NCBI RefSeq assembly: GCF_001617365.1 | Contig: NZ_LVJR01000015.1 | Coordinates: 1 to 64,000, forward strand | Origin: Rhodanobacter sp. FW104-R8 | Lineage (GTDB): Bacteria > Pseudomonadota > Gammaproteobacteria > Xanthomonadales > Rhodanobacteraceae | Reading direction: 5' to 3' | Length of the DNA stretch: 64,000 bases | Shown: positions 43,402 to 52,104 of the stretch, piece by piece | Layout of the letters: each line of letters opens with the position of its first letter | How positions within the stretch are numbered: the first letter of the stretch is position 1 | Translations under genes and position numbers: made by a program | Notes under the pieces: generated by a model | Database searches by the model: none | Told to the model about the DNA's origin: nothing | The model's input: the letters and a program-made list of their open reading frames with translations, nothing else

Positions 43402-44298
43402 TCAGTCGAGCCGGATGCCGGCCAGCCGCTGCAAGGCCTCGGCGTACTTGGCGGCGGTGCGCGCGATCACCTCGTCCGGAATCACCGGGCCGGGCGCGGT
43501 CTTGTTCCAGTGCTGCGTCTCCAGCCAGTCACGCACGAACTGCTTGTCGTAGCTGGGCGGGCTGATGCCCACCTTGTATTCGTCGGCAGGCCAGAAGCGC
43601 GAGGAATCCGGCGTGAGCATCTCGTCCATCACATACAGCTTGCCGTTGGCGTCGGTGCCGAACTCGAACTTGGTGTCGGCGATGATGATGCCGCGCTCGG
43701 CCGCGTAGGCGGCGGCCCAGCGGTAGATCGCCAGGGTGGCGTCGCGCACCTGGTTGGCCAGGCCGGCGCCCACCACGCCCACCACCGCGTCGAAGCTGAC
43801 GTTCTGGTCGTGGTCGCCCACCGCGGCCTTGGTCGAGGGCGTGAAGATCGGTTCGGGCAGCCGCTGCGCCTGCTGGAGGCCGGGGGGCAGCGCGATGCCG
43901 CACAGCGAACCGCTGGCCTGGTAGTCCTTCCAGCCGGAACCGATCAGGTAGCCGCGTGCGATCGCCTCCACCGGCACCGGCTTCAGCCGCCGCGTCACCA
44001 CCGCGCGTTTCTCGTACAGCTTGAGGTCGGTGCCGGGCGGCAGCACCTCGGCCAGCGGCACGTCGAGCAGGTGGTTCGGCACCAGGTGCGCGGTCTTGCC
44101 GAACCAGAAGTTGGAGATCTGGGTGAGCATCTCGCCCTTGCCCGGGATCGGGTTGGGCAGCACCACGTCGAACGCCGACAACCGGTCCGTGGCGACCATC
44201 AGCAGCCGATCGTCGGACAACGCGTAGACATCGCGCACCTTGCCGCGGTGGATCAGCTCGAGGCCGGGCAGGTTCGATTGCGGCAGGGTGGTGGGCAC
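43402..44298 (-). CDS. purC: SAICAR synthetase
   Basis: This 298-residue phosphoribosylaminoimidazole-succinocarboxamide synthase catalyses ATP-dependent condensation of CAIR and aspartate in purine synthesis. Diagnostic blocks are [62 protein letters not shown] and [14 protein letters not shown]. Length matches the longer proteobacterial/eukaryal type. The start is set at GTG 44298 ([20 protein letters not shown]), matching the known N-terminus of xanthomonad PurC as I recall it; a GTG at 44313 is an alternative. Confidence 0.92.
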   Translation of the reverse strand: MPTTLPQSNLPGLELIHRGKVRDVYALSDDRLLMVATDRLSAFDVVLPNPIPGKGEMLTQISNFWFGKTAHLVPNHLLDVPLAEVLPPGTDLKLYEKRAVVTRRLKPVPVEAIARGYLIGSGWKDYQASGSLCGIALPPGLQQAQRLPEPIFTPSTKAAVGDHDQNVSFDAVVGVVGAGLANQVRDATLAIYRWAAAYAAERGIIIADTKFEFGTDANGKLYVMDEMLTPDSSRFWPADEYKVGISPPSYDKQFVRDWLETQHWNKTAPGPVIPDEVIARTAAKYAEALQRLAGIRLD

Positions 44299-44424
44299 GG
44301 CGGCGGGTTCCACGTGGTGGGGAAGCGCCCATTCTAGCCGCTGCGGCCGCGGCGCCGGAAACGCCGCCCGAGGAAATCCGGGGGCGCTGCTAGAATTGGC
44401 GATCCCTGGCCCCATCTGTTGCCG

Positions 44425-44739
44425 ATGCGTATTCCATTGATCGCGGCGCTCTGCCTGCTCGCCGCCCTCCCGATCCGCGCACAGACGCCGGCACAGCCCG
44501 CCCGCCTGGGCCTGTGCGCGGCCTGTCACGGGGCCAACGGCCATGCCGGCGTGCCCGGCGTGCCGCACTTGGCCGGCCAGCGGCTGGACTACCTGCGCGA
44601 CGCGCTGAAGCAGTACCGCGACGGCCGCCGCAACATGCCGGTGATGCGCGCCGCGATCGGCCCGGTCAGCGACGCCGAACTCGACGCGCTGGCGCGCTGG
44701 TACAGCGCGCAGTCGCCGCAGCCGCAGGGGAACCCATGA
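44425..44739 (+). CDS. Small exported class I cytochrome c
   Basis: This 104-residue protein has a signal peptide ([20 protein letters not shown]), the haem site CAACH (Cys31, Cys34, His35) and a later MPVM that can supply the axial Met. It is a periplasmic electron carrier related to the c4/c553 type. It overlaps djlA by four bases (ATGA). Confidence 0.88.
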   Translation: MRIPLIAALCLLAALPIRAQTPAQPARLGLCAACHGANGHAGVPGVPHLAGQRLDYLRDALKQYRDGRRNMPVMRAAIGPVSDAELDALARWYSAQSPQPQGNP

Positions 44740-45545
44740 GTTATACCTATACGCTGTGGTTCGCGTTCTTCGGCCTGATCATCGGGCACTTGCCCGGCGC
44801 CATCACCGGCGCGGTGATCGGCTTCATCTTCGACAACATGCGCTACAGCCAGCGCAAGAACGCCACGCCGGAAGCCGGCGGCTTCGTCGGCCCGCTGTTC
44901 ACCCTGCTCGGTGCGGTGGCGAAGTCCGACGGGCGCGTGTCGGAGCAGGAGATCGCGGTTGCCGAACGCCTGATGACGCGGATGAACCTGGACGCCGAGC
45001 TGCGCAAGCAGGCGGTGGCCAGCTTCAACGCCGGCAAGCAGCCGGAGTTCGACGTCACCCAGACCATCGCCGCGCTGCGCAACTGGGTCGGCCTGCGCCG
45101 CGACCACGCGTTCCCGGTGCTCGACGTGGTGATCGAGACGGTGTTGGCCGAGGGCAACCCGCCGCCGGAGAAGATGGCGATCCTGCGCCAGCTGGCGTTC
45201 GCGCTGCGGATCAGCGACATGGAGCTGATGGCGCTGATGGCGATGAAGGGCTACGCGTGGAACGCCGGCCCCGGCGGATCGCGCGGCTACGGCCAAGCCT
45301 ACGGCACCGGCGGCTACGTGCCGCCGCAGCGCGCCGCGCAGGGGCCGGATCCGTACGCGGTGCTCGGCATCGACCGCAACGCCGACGACCGCGCGGTGAA
45401 GCGCGCCTACCGCAAGCTGATCTCCGAACACCACCCCGACCGCCTCGGCGACCTGCCCGAGGACATGCGCAAGCGCGCCGAGGCGCGCGCCAGCGAGATC
45501 AACGCCGCGTACGACCGGATCAAGGAAGCCCGCGGCTTCAAGTAG
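44736..45545 (+). CDS. djlA: Membrane-anchored co-chaperone DjlA
   Basis: This 269-residue protein has one N-terminal membrane helix (about 5-27), a TerB-like helical domain (about 50-165; [22 protein letters not shown]), a Gly/Tyr-rich linker and a C-terminal J domain with HPD at 233-235. It should stimulate DnaK at the inner membrane. Its TAG stop codon is part of a REP arm (GTAGGAGCCCG), so the repeat lies right at the end of the gene. Confidence 0.93.
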   Translation: MSYTYTLWFAFFGLIIGHLPGAITGAVIGFIFDNMRYSQRKNATPEAGGFVGPLFTLLGAVAKSDGRVSEQEIAVAERLMTRMNLDAELRKQAVASFNAGKQPEFDVTQTIAALRNWVGLRRDHAFPVLDVVIETVLAEGNPPPEKMAILRQLAFALRISDMELMALMAMKGYAWNAGPGGSRGYGQAYGTGGYVPPQRAAQGPDPYAVLGIDRNADDRAVKRAYRKLISEHHPDRLGDLPEDMRKRAEARASEINAAYDRIKEARGFK

Positions 45546-45615
45546 GAGCCCGCTGGCGGGCGATGCTCCTGCTCTGATGCGACCCGAGGAGCATCACCCG
45601 CCAGCGGGCTCCTAC
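45542..45615. repeat. REP family 1 inverted pair between djlA and rpe
   Basis: The arms GTAGGAGCCCGCTGGCGGG (from 45542) and the inverted arm ending at 45615 enclose a short spacer. The left arm contains the djlA stop codon; the right arm's last bases plus AAT create TACAAT (45613-45618), a possible -10 box for rpe. Confidence 0.88.
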
Positions 45616-45646
45616 AATAGGCACATTCGACCTTTTGGTATCAGCC

Positions 45647-46315
45647 ATGCCCAAGCAAGCTCCCGTCATTGCCCCCTCCATCCTCGCCGCCGATTTCGCC
45701 CGGCTCGGCGAGGACACCGCCGCGGCGCTCGCCGCCGGCGCCGACTGGGTGCACTTCGACGTGATGGACAACCATTACGTGCCGAACCTCACGATCGGCC
45801 CGATGGTGCTGCAGTCGCTGCGCAAGTACGGCATCACCGCGCCGGTCGACGTGCATCTGATGGTGAAGCCGGTCGACCGCATCGTGCCGGACTTTGCCAA
45901 GGCCGGCGCCAGCCTGATCAGCTTCCATCCGGAGGCGAGCGAGCACATCGACCGCACGCTGGGTCTGATCAGGGAGTCGGGCTGCCAGGCCGGGCTGGTG
46001 TTCAACCCGGCCACGCCGCTGGACTATCTCGACTACGTGATGGACAAGCTCGACCTGATCCTGATCATGTCGGTCAACCCCGGCTTCGGCGGCCAGAAAT
46101 TCATTCCCGGCGCGCTGGAGAAGCTGCGCCAGGCGCGCGCGCGCATCGATGCCAGTGGCCGCGCGATCCGGCTGGAGATCGACGGTGGCGTCACCGCCGA
46201 CAACATCGGCGCGATCGCCGCGGCCGGCGCCGACACCTTCGTCGCCGGTTCCGCGATCTTCCACGCGAAGGATTACCGCGCCGAAATCGCCGCCATGCGC
46301 AAGGCGATTGGATAG
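45647..46315 (+). CDS. rpe: Ribulose-phosphate 3-epimerase
   Basis: This 222-residue TIM-barrel enzyme of the pentose phosphate pathway interconverts ribulose-5- and xylulose-5-phosphate. Visible are [10 protein letters not shown], the metal-binding [36 protein letters not shown] and LEIDGGV. The length is normal. The last 28 bases of the gene are the first copy of a 35-bp tandem repeat that continues beyond the stop. Confidence 0.95.
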   Translation: MPKQAPVIAPSILAADFARLGEDTAAALAAGADWVHFDVMDNHYVPNLTIGPMVLQSLRKYGITAPVDVHLMVKPVDRIVPDFAKAGASLISFHPEASEHIDRTLGLIRESGCQAGLVFNPATPLDYLDYVMDKLDLILIMSVNPGFGGQKFIPGALEKLRQARARIDASGRAIRLEIDGGVTADNIGAIAAAGADTFVAGSAIFHAKDYRAEIAAMRKAIG

Positions 46316-46403
46316 GCAATCCCGCCGCCATGCGCAAGGCGATTGGATAGGCAATCCCGCCGCCATGCGCAAGGCGATTGGCTAGGCAAGCCCGCCGCCG
46401 TGC
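46288..46403 (+). repeat. 35-bp tandem repeat from the 3' end of rpe
   Basis: Three copies of a 35-bp unit (starting 46288, 46323 and 46358; CGCCGCCATGCGCAAGG... GATTGGATAGGC) and the beginning of a fourth (46393). The first copy contains the rpe stop codon. The second copy is identical to the first, and the third differs at two positions, so the duplication is recent. Confidence 0.92.
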
Positions 46404-46423
46404 GACCGGCCGGTCGCGCACAT

Positions 46424-46456
46424 AAAAATCCCGACGCAGCGGGGGCTGCGCCGGGA
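46424..46456 (-). terminator. Intrinsic terminator
   Basis: The stem TCCCG-n-CGCAG / CTGCG-n-CGGGA has a six-base loop and one internal mismatch, and TTTTT follows on the minus strand. It would end the candidate small RNA. Confidence 0.7.
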
Positions 46457-46572
46457 CAAACGTCGTCGTGGACGTGAGAGGGAACACCATTGATTGGTGT
46501 GCCGGCACGACCGCTTTACAGGGGAGAGTCGACTGCCGTGCCGGCACGTTCCACGGCAAGAGGAACGGTACC
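46424..46572 (-). ncRNA. Candidate structured small RNA
   Basis: On the minus strand about 150 bases form four hairpins in a row: 46548-46566, a long-range stem between two GTGCCGGCAC copies (46499-46508 and 46538-46547) with a C-rich loop (CTCTCCCCTG), 46484-46500, and a final G/C stem (46429-46456) followed by TTTTT. No protein frame with a ribosome site covers it. The promoter is only guessed (TATTAC near 46578-46583). An exposed C-rich loop is common in regulators that pair with ribosome sites. Confidence 0.35.
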
Positions 46573-46660
46573 AATCAGTAATACTGACCGGGGTGGTCCG
46601 GTTTGGTTCCCGGCGGAATTATGAACGGGCGCAAGCCGCAGCCTGTCCGGTCCAGGGCCG

Positions 46661-46684
46661 AAAAAATCCCCTCGCGGGGAGGGG
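46661..46684 (-). terminator. Intrinsic terminator of two small genes
   Basis: CCCCTC pairs with GAGGGG around a five-base loop and is followed by ATTTTTT on the minus strand, 40 bases after the stop at 46724. Confidence 0.7.
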
Positions 46685-46723
46685 AAAGGAACCACCATGT
46701 CGGACGGAATGGGAGGCGCGGCG

Positions 46724-46855
46724 CTACAGGGGCTGCCAGTCGGGGTCGGGGTCGTCCTGCCCCGCGCCCGGCGCGGTTCCCTTCGCGCCGGGCGCAACGC
46801 GGCCTTCCACGGCAAACCGGTCGAGCGAATTCGGGTCGGGACGGAGCGGGTCCAT
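46724..46855 (-). CDS. Small acidic protein, 43 residues
   Basis: The sequence opens MDPLRPDPNSLDRFAVEGRV and ends QDDPDPDWQPL; it is soluble, proline- and aspartate-rich and of unknown function. The start codon lies 11 bases after the stop of the 38-residue membrane protein, with GAGGTGG in between, and an intrinsic terminator follows. That arrangement is the main evidence for a real gene; homologues would have to confirm it. Confidence 0.5.
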   Translation of the reverse strand: MDPLRPDPNSLDRFAVEGRVAPGAKGTAPGAGQDDPDPDWQPL

Positions 46856-46866
46856 TGGCGTCCACC

Positions 46867-46983
46867 TCACAGGCTGAGCAGCAGGGCAAGCAGCAGGGCG
46901 CCCAGCGCCAGGGCCACCCGCAGCGGCTCGAAGCCGCGCAGTTCGGCGTTGGGGTCGCGTTCGGTGGATTCGGTTCTGGGCAT
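46867..46983 (-). CDS. Small membrane protein, 38 residues
   Basis: The sequence begins MPRTESTERDPNAELRGFEP and continues into one hydrophobic helix (VALALGALLLALLLSL) at the C-terminus. GGGAA lies eight bases before the ATG. It forms a two-gene unit with the 43-residue protein and is divergent from the response-regulator gene at 47162, with the 46984-47161 gap as shared promoter region. The function is unknown. Confidence 0.5.
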   Translation of the reverse strand: MPRTESTERDPNAELRGFEPLRVALALGALLLALLLSL

Positions 46984-47161
46984 CGCGGCATTCCCGGTCG
47001 GCTACCTGGGGCCTATCAAACCGCCGGCACGGGCGCTGGCGCCGGCGCAATCGGGCCGGCCGGCTGCCGGCATGTGGCAAAACGCGGGCAAGCGCGCCGC
47101 GCGGCTTGCGCGCATGCGATTCGCATAGCACGCTGCGCGCACCGTCATCAGGGAGTGCGCC

Positions 47162-47851
47162 ATGGGCCGCAGCATTGCCATCGTCGAGGACGAACCGCTG
47201 ATCCGCGCCAACTACGTCGAGGCGCTGAACCGCTTCGGCTACGACGCGCGCGGCTACGGTTCGCGGCAGGAGGCGTCCGGCGCGTTCGCGATGCGCCTGC
47301 CGGAGCTGGTGATCATCGACATCGGCCTGGGCGACGAGCCGGAGGGTGGTTTCGACCTGTGCCGCGAGCTGCGCGCGAAGTCGGCGACGCTGCCGATCAT
47401 CTTCCTCACCGCGCGCGACTCGGATTTCGACGTGATCTCCGGCCTGCGCCTGGGCGCCGACGACTACCTCAGCAAGGACACCAGCCTGCACCAGCTCGCC
47501 GCGCGCATCGCCGCGCTGTTCCGCCGCATCGAATCGCTGAAGGTGCCGGCCAGCAGCGAGACGGTGATCGAGCACGGCCCGCTGAAGCTGGAGTCCGAGC
47601 GCATGCGCATCACCTGGAACGGCGAGGAGATCCCGCTCACCGTCACCGAGTTCTGGATGGTGCACACGCTGATCCGCTTCCCGGGGCACGTGAAGAACCG
47701 CGACCAGCTGATGCGCGAGGCCGAACTGGTAGTGGACGACGCCACCATCACCTCGCACATCAAGCGCATCCGCAAGAAGTTCATCGCGGTGGCGCCGGAG
47801 TTCGACGCGATCGAGACGGTGCACGGTGTGGGCTACCGGTGGAAGCCGTGA
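47162..47851 (+). CDS. OmpR-type response regulator, PdsR-like
   Basis: This 229-residue regulator has a receiver domain (acidic IVEDE, phosphoacceptor Asp53 in LVIIDIGLGDE, Lys in YLSKD) and a winged-helix output domain (LTVTEFWMVHTLI, TITSHIKRIRKKF, IETVHGVGYRWKP). The sequence style matches response regulators annotated for the proteobacterial dedicated sortase system (TIGR03787, recalled). It overlaps the next gene by four bases (GTGA). No sortase gene is in the window, so the real stimulus and targets are open. Confidence 0.82.
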   Translation: MGRSIAIVEDEPLIRANYVEALNRFGYDARGYGSRQEASGAFAMRLPELVIIDIGLGDEPEGGFDLCRELRAKSATLPIIFLTARDSDFDVISGLRLGADDYLSKDTSLHQLAARIAALFRRIESLKVPASSETVIEHGPLKLESERMRITWNGEEIPLTVTEFWMVHTLIRFPGHVKNRDQLMREAELVVDDATITSHIKRIRKKFIAVAPEFDAIETVHGVGYRWKP

Positions 47852-48426
47852 GCTTGCGCATCGGGTTGACGTTGGCGCTGTGCGCGTTCGCCGCGCTGGC
47901 GCAGGCCGCCGGCAAGGACGACGGCGTGCTGGCGCGCGGCGCCCGCGACGGCAATGCGCCGGCCTGGGCGATCAGCGCCGCCACGCCGGCCGGCTGGACG
48001 CGCGACTGCTGCACCTATGCGCGTGCGATCGGCGTCAACGCCGTGCTGTACCAGGGCGAATGGAGCGGCAAGCCGCAGCGGGTGATGGTGCTCAACGTGT
48101 GGCCGCGCCAGCTGCCCGCCCTGGCCGACGAGGTGCAGGCCGACCACCAGCGCTACCTGCAGCACGACCCGGCCGGCAAGGTGTCCGGCTTCGCCGTGCG
48201 GCATCCGGCCATGCCGTGCGAGGCCTCGGTCTACCAGGGCAGCGACCATGTCGACGACGTGCTGGTGTTCTGCGATCCGGGCGCGGCCAGCGGCGTGCGG
48301 CTGAGCTGGTCGATGGCGTTCGACGACGCCGACTCGTCGCGCCGCGCGCTGCTCGACGACTTCATGCGCGTGGTGGTGGCCTCGCGCTGGGCAAAGGACG
48401 CCGCCGCGCCCGCGCATGGCCGCTGA
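47848..48426 (+). CDS. Exported protein between response regulator and kinase
   Basis: This 192-residue protein starts at GTG, overlapping the regulator stop by four bases and preceded by GGTGGAAG. It has a signal peptide (LRIGLTLALCAFAALAQAAG). The mature part has several Cys (DCCTYA, MPCEAS, VFCDPG) that could form disulphides. I do not recognise a family. Its place inside a two-component operon suggests a periplasmic accessory to the sensor kinase. Confidence 0.7.
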   Translation: MSLRIGLTLALCAFAALAQAAGKDDGVLARGARDGNAPAWAISAATPAGWTRDCCTYARAIGVNAVLYQGEWSGKPQRVMVLNVWPRQLPALADEVQADHQRYLQHDPAGKVSGFAVRHPAMPCEASVYQGSDHVDDVLVFCDPGAASGVRLSWSMAFDDADSSRRALLDDFMRVVVASRWAKDAAAPAHGR

Positions 48427-48438
48427 GCGCCGGCCCCG

Positions 48439-50451
48439 ATGACGCTGCGCCGCAAGCTGCTGCTGGTCGCGCTGTGCACGCTGGCGTTGCCGGTGGCCGG
48501 CTGGCTGTACGTGCGGCAGATGGAAACGCTGCTGCGCGAAGGGCAGTCGCAGGCGCTGCTGGCGTCGGCGAATGCGGTGGCGCGCAGCCTGGTGGTGACC
48601 GGCGCAGTGGCGCCGGAATCCGCCGGCCCCGGCTGGTACGTGCAGCAGGCACCGAACCCGATCACCGTGGACGGCTACGGTGACGACTGGGCGCCGCTGA
48701 CGCCGTGGAGCCAGCCGCTGGGCTCGCGCGGCAAGCTGCTGCTGGCCGCGGACGACGATTGGCTGTACCTGTACGCCGACGTGCGCGCCACCCGGCGCAG
48801 CCGCGCCGATGCGGACGATGCGGGTGCGCTGGCGGCCGATCACCTGATCCTTGCGCTGGGCGACGCGAACGGCCAACGCCGCTACCTGCTGGCCAGCGCG
48901 GCGCCGGGGCCGTTCGCCGCGCGGCCGCTGGATCCGCCGGTCGACGGTCTGCCGGAGACGATCGCCGCGCAATGGCAGGAGGACGGCAGCGGTTACCGGG
49001 TCGAGCTGCGCCTGCCGCGCGATCTCCATCTGCATGCGCTCGGCGTCGGCGTGTACGACGCGGCCGCCGGTGGCGACCGGATGGCCGCCGACACGCGGCC
49101 CCTGCTCGGCTATTCGGACAAGCTCGCCGGCGAGCTGGCGCAGCTGGTGCCCGATCGCGTACAGGCGCGCGTGCTGGCGTCGCGGGGCTGGCTGCTGGCG
49201 CGCAGCGGCCGCCTGAACACGGCGCCCGGCAGCGACGGCCAGCCGGGCTGGTTCGCCGCGCTGGTCTACCGCTCGCTGCTGGCGACACGGCTGGAGGATG
49301 CCGGCCTGTGGTCGCAGGACGTGCCGCGGCTGGACACCCGCGAAGTGGCCGAGGCGGGCGCCGGCAAGCCGGTATCGGTATGGCGCAGCGGCGAGGAACG
49401 CGGCAGCGTGGTGCTGGCCGCCGCGGTGCCGATCGGGCACGCCGGCCGGATCGACGGCGTGCTGCTGCTGGAGCAGGCCAGCCGCACGGTGCCGCTGCTG
49501 GCCAACCGCGCGCTGTTCGGCCTGCTGCTGACCAGCTTCGGCGTGTTGCTGGTGGCCGGCGGCATCCTGCTCGCGTTCGCCACCCGGCTCAGCCTCCGGC
49601 TGGGCCGCCTGCGCAACGCGGCCGAACGCGCGCAGCTCAACGATGGGCGTCTGGACGGCTCGTTCGAGCACGGCAAGTTCCCGATGACCGACGCGCCCGA
49701 CGAGATCGGCGACCTGGCGCGCAGCTTCGAGCGGCTGTTCGAGGTGGTCGGCAGCTACACCGACTACCTGCGCACGCTGGCCTCGAAGCTCTCGCACGAA
49801 CTCAACACGCCGCTGGCGATCGTGAAGTCGTCACTGGACAATCTCGAGCATGCCGCATTGCCGGCCGAGGCGCAGCCGTACCTGGCGCGTGCCCGTGACG
49901 GCGTGGCGCGGCTGGGCGCGCTGGTGCGCGCGATGAGCGAGTCGAGCCGGATGGAGCGCTCGATCCTGGCCGCCGAACCCGAGGACGTGGACCTGCGCGA
50001 CGTGGTGCGCGGCTGCGCCGAAGCCTACCGGCCGCTGGTCGGCGCACGCCGGCTCGACTGCACGCTGCCCGACGTGCCGCTGTACCTGCACGGCGCGCCC
50101 GAACTGATCGCGCAGGCGCTGGACAAGCTGCTCGACAACGCGCTGTCGTTCACCCCGCCTGACGGCTGGCTGCGACTTACCTTGCGCAGCACGCCGGACG
50201 GCGCCGAGATCGAGCTGGCCAACCAGGGCCCGCTGCTGCCCGTGGCGATGCAGGGCCGGCTGTTCGACTCGCTGGTCAGCCTGCGCGACAAGGCCACCCC
50301 CGGCGACGCCCCGCACCTGGGCCTGGGCCTGTACGTGGTGCGGCTGGTCGCCGAACGCCACGGCGGCGTGGCCAGCGCGCGCAACCTCGACGACGGCAGC
50401 GGCGTGGCGTTCTCGCTGCGCCTGCGCGGCATGCCGCGCCAGCGGCTCTGA
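48439..50451 (+). CDS. Sensor histidine kinase, PdsS-like
   Basis: This 670-residue membrane kinase has two membrane helices (about 7-25 and 352-376). They enclose a periplasmic region of about 320 residues that contains a CBM9-like sandwich (NPITVDGYGDDWAPLT ... YRVELRLPRDLHLHALGVGVYD). A HAMP segment follows, then the H-box with His453 (KLSHELNTPLAIV), the N-box (LDKLLDNALSF) and G-boxes (LGLGLYVVRLV). The layout matches kinases of the proteobacterial sortase system (TIGR03785, recalled). It is the partner of the regulator at 47162. Confidence 0.85.
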   Translation: MTLRRKLLLVALCTLALPVAGWLYVRQMETLLREGQSQALLASANAVARSLVVTGAVAPESAGPGWYVQQAPNPITVDGYGDDWAPLTPWSQPLGSRGKLLLAADDDWLYLYADVRATRRSRADADDAGALAADHLILALGDANGQRRYLLASAAPGPFAARPLDPPVDGLPETIAAQWQEDGSGYRVELRLPRDLHLHALGVGVYDAAAGGDRMAADTRPLLGYSDKLAGELAQLVPDRVQARVLASRGWLLARSGRLNTAPGSDGQPGWFAALVYRSLLATRLEDAGLWSQDVPRLDTREVAEAGAGKPVSVWRSGEERGSVVLAAAVPIGHAGRIDGVLLLEQASRTVPLLANRALFGLLLTSFGVLLVAGGILLAFATRLSLRLGRLRNAAERAQLNDGRLDGSFEHGKFPMTDAPDEIGDLARSFERLFEVVGSYTDYLRTLASKLSHELNTPLAIVKSSLDNLEHAALPAEAQPYLARARDGVARLGALVRAMSESSRMERSILAAEPEDVDLRDVVRGCAEAYRPLVGARRLDCTLPDVPLYLHGAPELIAQALDKLLDNALSFTPPDGWLRLTLRSTPDGAEIELANQGPLLPVAMQGRLFDSLVSLRDKATPGDAPHLGLGLYVVRLVAERHGGVASARNLDDGSGVAFSLRLRGMPRQRL

Positions 50452-50603
50452 TATTCCTCTCCTCCGGCGCAGTCGGGGAAGAGGGCTGTGACCGGAGGGA
50501 ATCCCTTGTGGAGGGTGAGGGGCGCTTTGGCTCTGGACGTCCATACCCGCGCGGCTCCAGCCTGCTATCTTGGGCAGCCCGTTCCCGTACAGATGGCTTA
50601 TCC

Positions 50604-52079
50604 GTGATCTCCCTAGACGAATTCGACGCGCTGGTTGCCCAGGGGCATACGCGCATCCCGCTGGTGCGCGAGGTGTTTTCCGATCTCGACACGCCGCTGT
50701 CGGTGTACCTGAAGCTGGCCGACGGCCCGTACACCTTCCTGTTCGAATCGGTCGAGGGCGGCGCCACCTGGGGGCGCTATTCGATCATCGGGCTGCCGGC
50801 GAAGCGCGTATACCGCTTGCGCGGGCATGAGCTGGAAGTGGAGGACTCCGGCGAGGTCACCGAGCGCCGCCATCTGGACGACCCGCTCGCGGAAGTCGAA
50901 AAGCTGCGCGCGCAGTACGACGTGCCGCGGCTGCCGCAGCTGCCCGCATTCAGCGGCGGCCTGGTCGGCTATTTCGGTTTCGAGACGATCGGCTACATCG
51001 AGCCGCGGCTGGCGCGGTGGGACCGCTTTGATGAGCTGGGCACGCCCGACGTGCTGCTGATGCTGGCCGAGGAAGTGGCGGTGTTCGACAACCTCAAGGG
51101 CCGGCTGTACCTGATCGTGCATGCGGACCCCGCGCAGCCGCAGGCCTACGCCGCGGCGCAGCGCCGGCTCGACGCGCTGGTCTACCGGCTGCGCCAGGGC
51201 GGCGCCTCATACCCGCAGCTGACCCAGTCGATCGCGCTGGACGAGAGTGACTTCAAATCCTCGTTCACGAAGGACGAGTTCGAGGCGATGGTGGAGAAGG
51301 CGAAGGAATACATCCGCGCCGGCGACATCTTCCAGGTGGTGCCGTCGCAGCGCTTGAGCGTGCGCTTCAACGCGCGGCCGGTGGACGTGTACCGCGCGCT
51401 GCGCGCGCTGAACCCGTCGCCGTACATGTACTTCGTCGACCTCGGCGAAACGCAGATCGTGGGTTCCTCGCCGGAGATCCTGGCGCGGCTGAAGGACGGC
51501 AAGGTGGTGGTGCGCCCGCTGGCCGGCACGCGCAAGCGCGGCGCCACGGAAGAAGAAGACCAGGCATTGGAAGCCGAGCTGCTGGCCGACCCGAAGGAGC
51601 GCGCCGAACATGTGATGCTGATCGACCTGGGCCGCAACGACCTGGGCCGGATCAGCGAGACCGGCAGCGTGGAAGTGAGCGACTCGTTCGCGATCGAGCG
51701 CTACTCGCACGTGATGCACATCGTCTCGCAGGTGCAGGGCACCGTGCGCGAAGGGCTCGGCTACATGGACGTGCTGAAGGCTACGTTTCCGGCCGGCACG
51801 CTCAGCGGCGCACCCAAGGTGCGCGCGCTGGAGATCATCCAGGAGCTGGAGCCGGCCAAGCGCAACATCTACGGCGGCGCGATCGGCTGGATAGGCTGGT
51901 GGGGCGACGCCGACACCGCCATCGCCATCCGCACCGCGGTGATCCACGGCGGCCGCCTGCACGTACAAGCCGGCGCCGGCATCGTGTTCGACTCCGACCC
52001 CGCCGCCGAGTGGGAAGAGACGATGAACAAGGGCCGCGCGCTGTTCCGCGCGGTGGCGCAGGCGGCGAAGGGGTTGTGA
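50604..52079 (+). CDS. trpE: Anthranilate synthase component I
   Basis: This 491-residue enzyme makes anthranilate from chorismate with ammonia supplied by TrpG. It has the regulatory N-terminus around LLFESVEGGATWGRYS-type sequence (here FLFESVEGGATWGRYSIIG) and the chorismate-binding core (GDIFQVVPSQR, SSPEILARL, RPLAGTRKRG, DLGRNDLGR, FPAGTLSGAPK, GIVFDSDP). The start is GTG at 50604 (VISLDEFDAL), which matches the usual N-terminus. trpG and the other trp genes are not in the window. Confidence 0.95.
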   Translation: MISLDEFDALVAQGHTRIPLVREVFSDLDTPLSVYLKLADGPYTFLFESVEGGATWGRYSIIGLPAKRVYRLRGHELEVEDSGEVTERRHLDDPLAEVEKLRAQYDVPRLPQLPAFSGGLVGYFGFETIGYIEPRLARWDRFDELGTPDVLLMLAEEVAVFDNLKGRLYLIVHADPAQPQAYAAAQRRLDALVYRLRQGGASYPQLTQSIALDESDFKSSFTKDEFEAMVEKAKEYIRAGDIFQVVPSQRLSVRFNARPVDVYRALRALNPSPYMYFVDLGETQIVGSSPEILARLKDGKVVVRPLAGTRKRGATEEEDQALEAELLADPKERAEHVMLIDLGRNDLGRISETGSVEVSDSFAIERYSHVMHIVSQVQGTVREGLGYMDVLKATFPAGTLSGAPKVRALEIIQELEPAKRNIYGGAIGWIGWWGDADTAIAIRTAVIHGGRLHVQAGAGIVFDSDPAAEWEETMNKGRALFRAVAQAAKGL

Positions 52080-52104
52080 GGTCCGGTTGCCGGGCCGACC
52101 GCGG

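Noticed and set aside
46288-46403. CRISPR-like array
   Set aside because: Copies are contiguous with no unique spacers, and the unit is derived from the rpe coding end.
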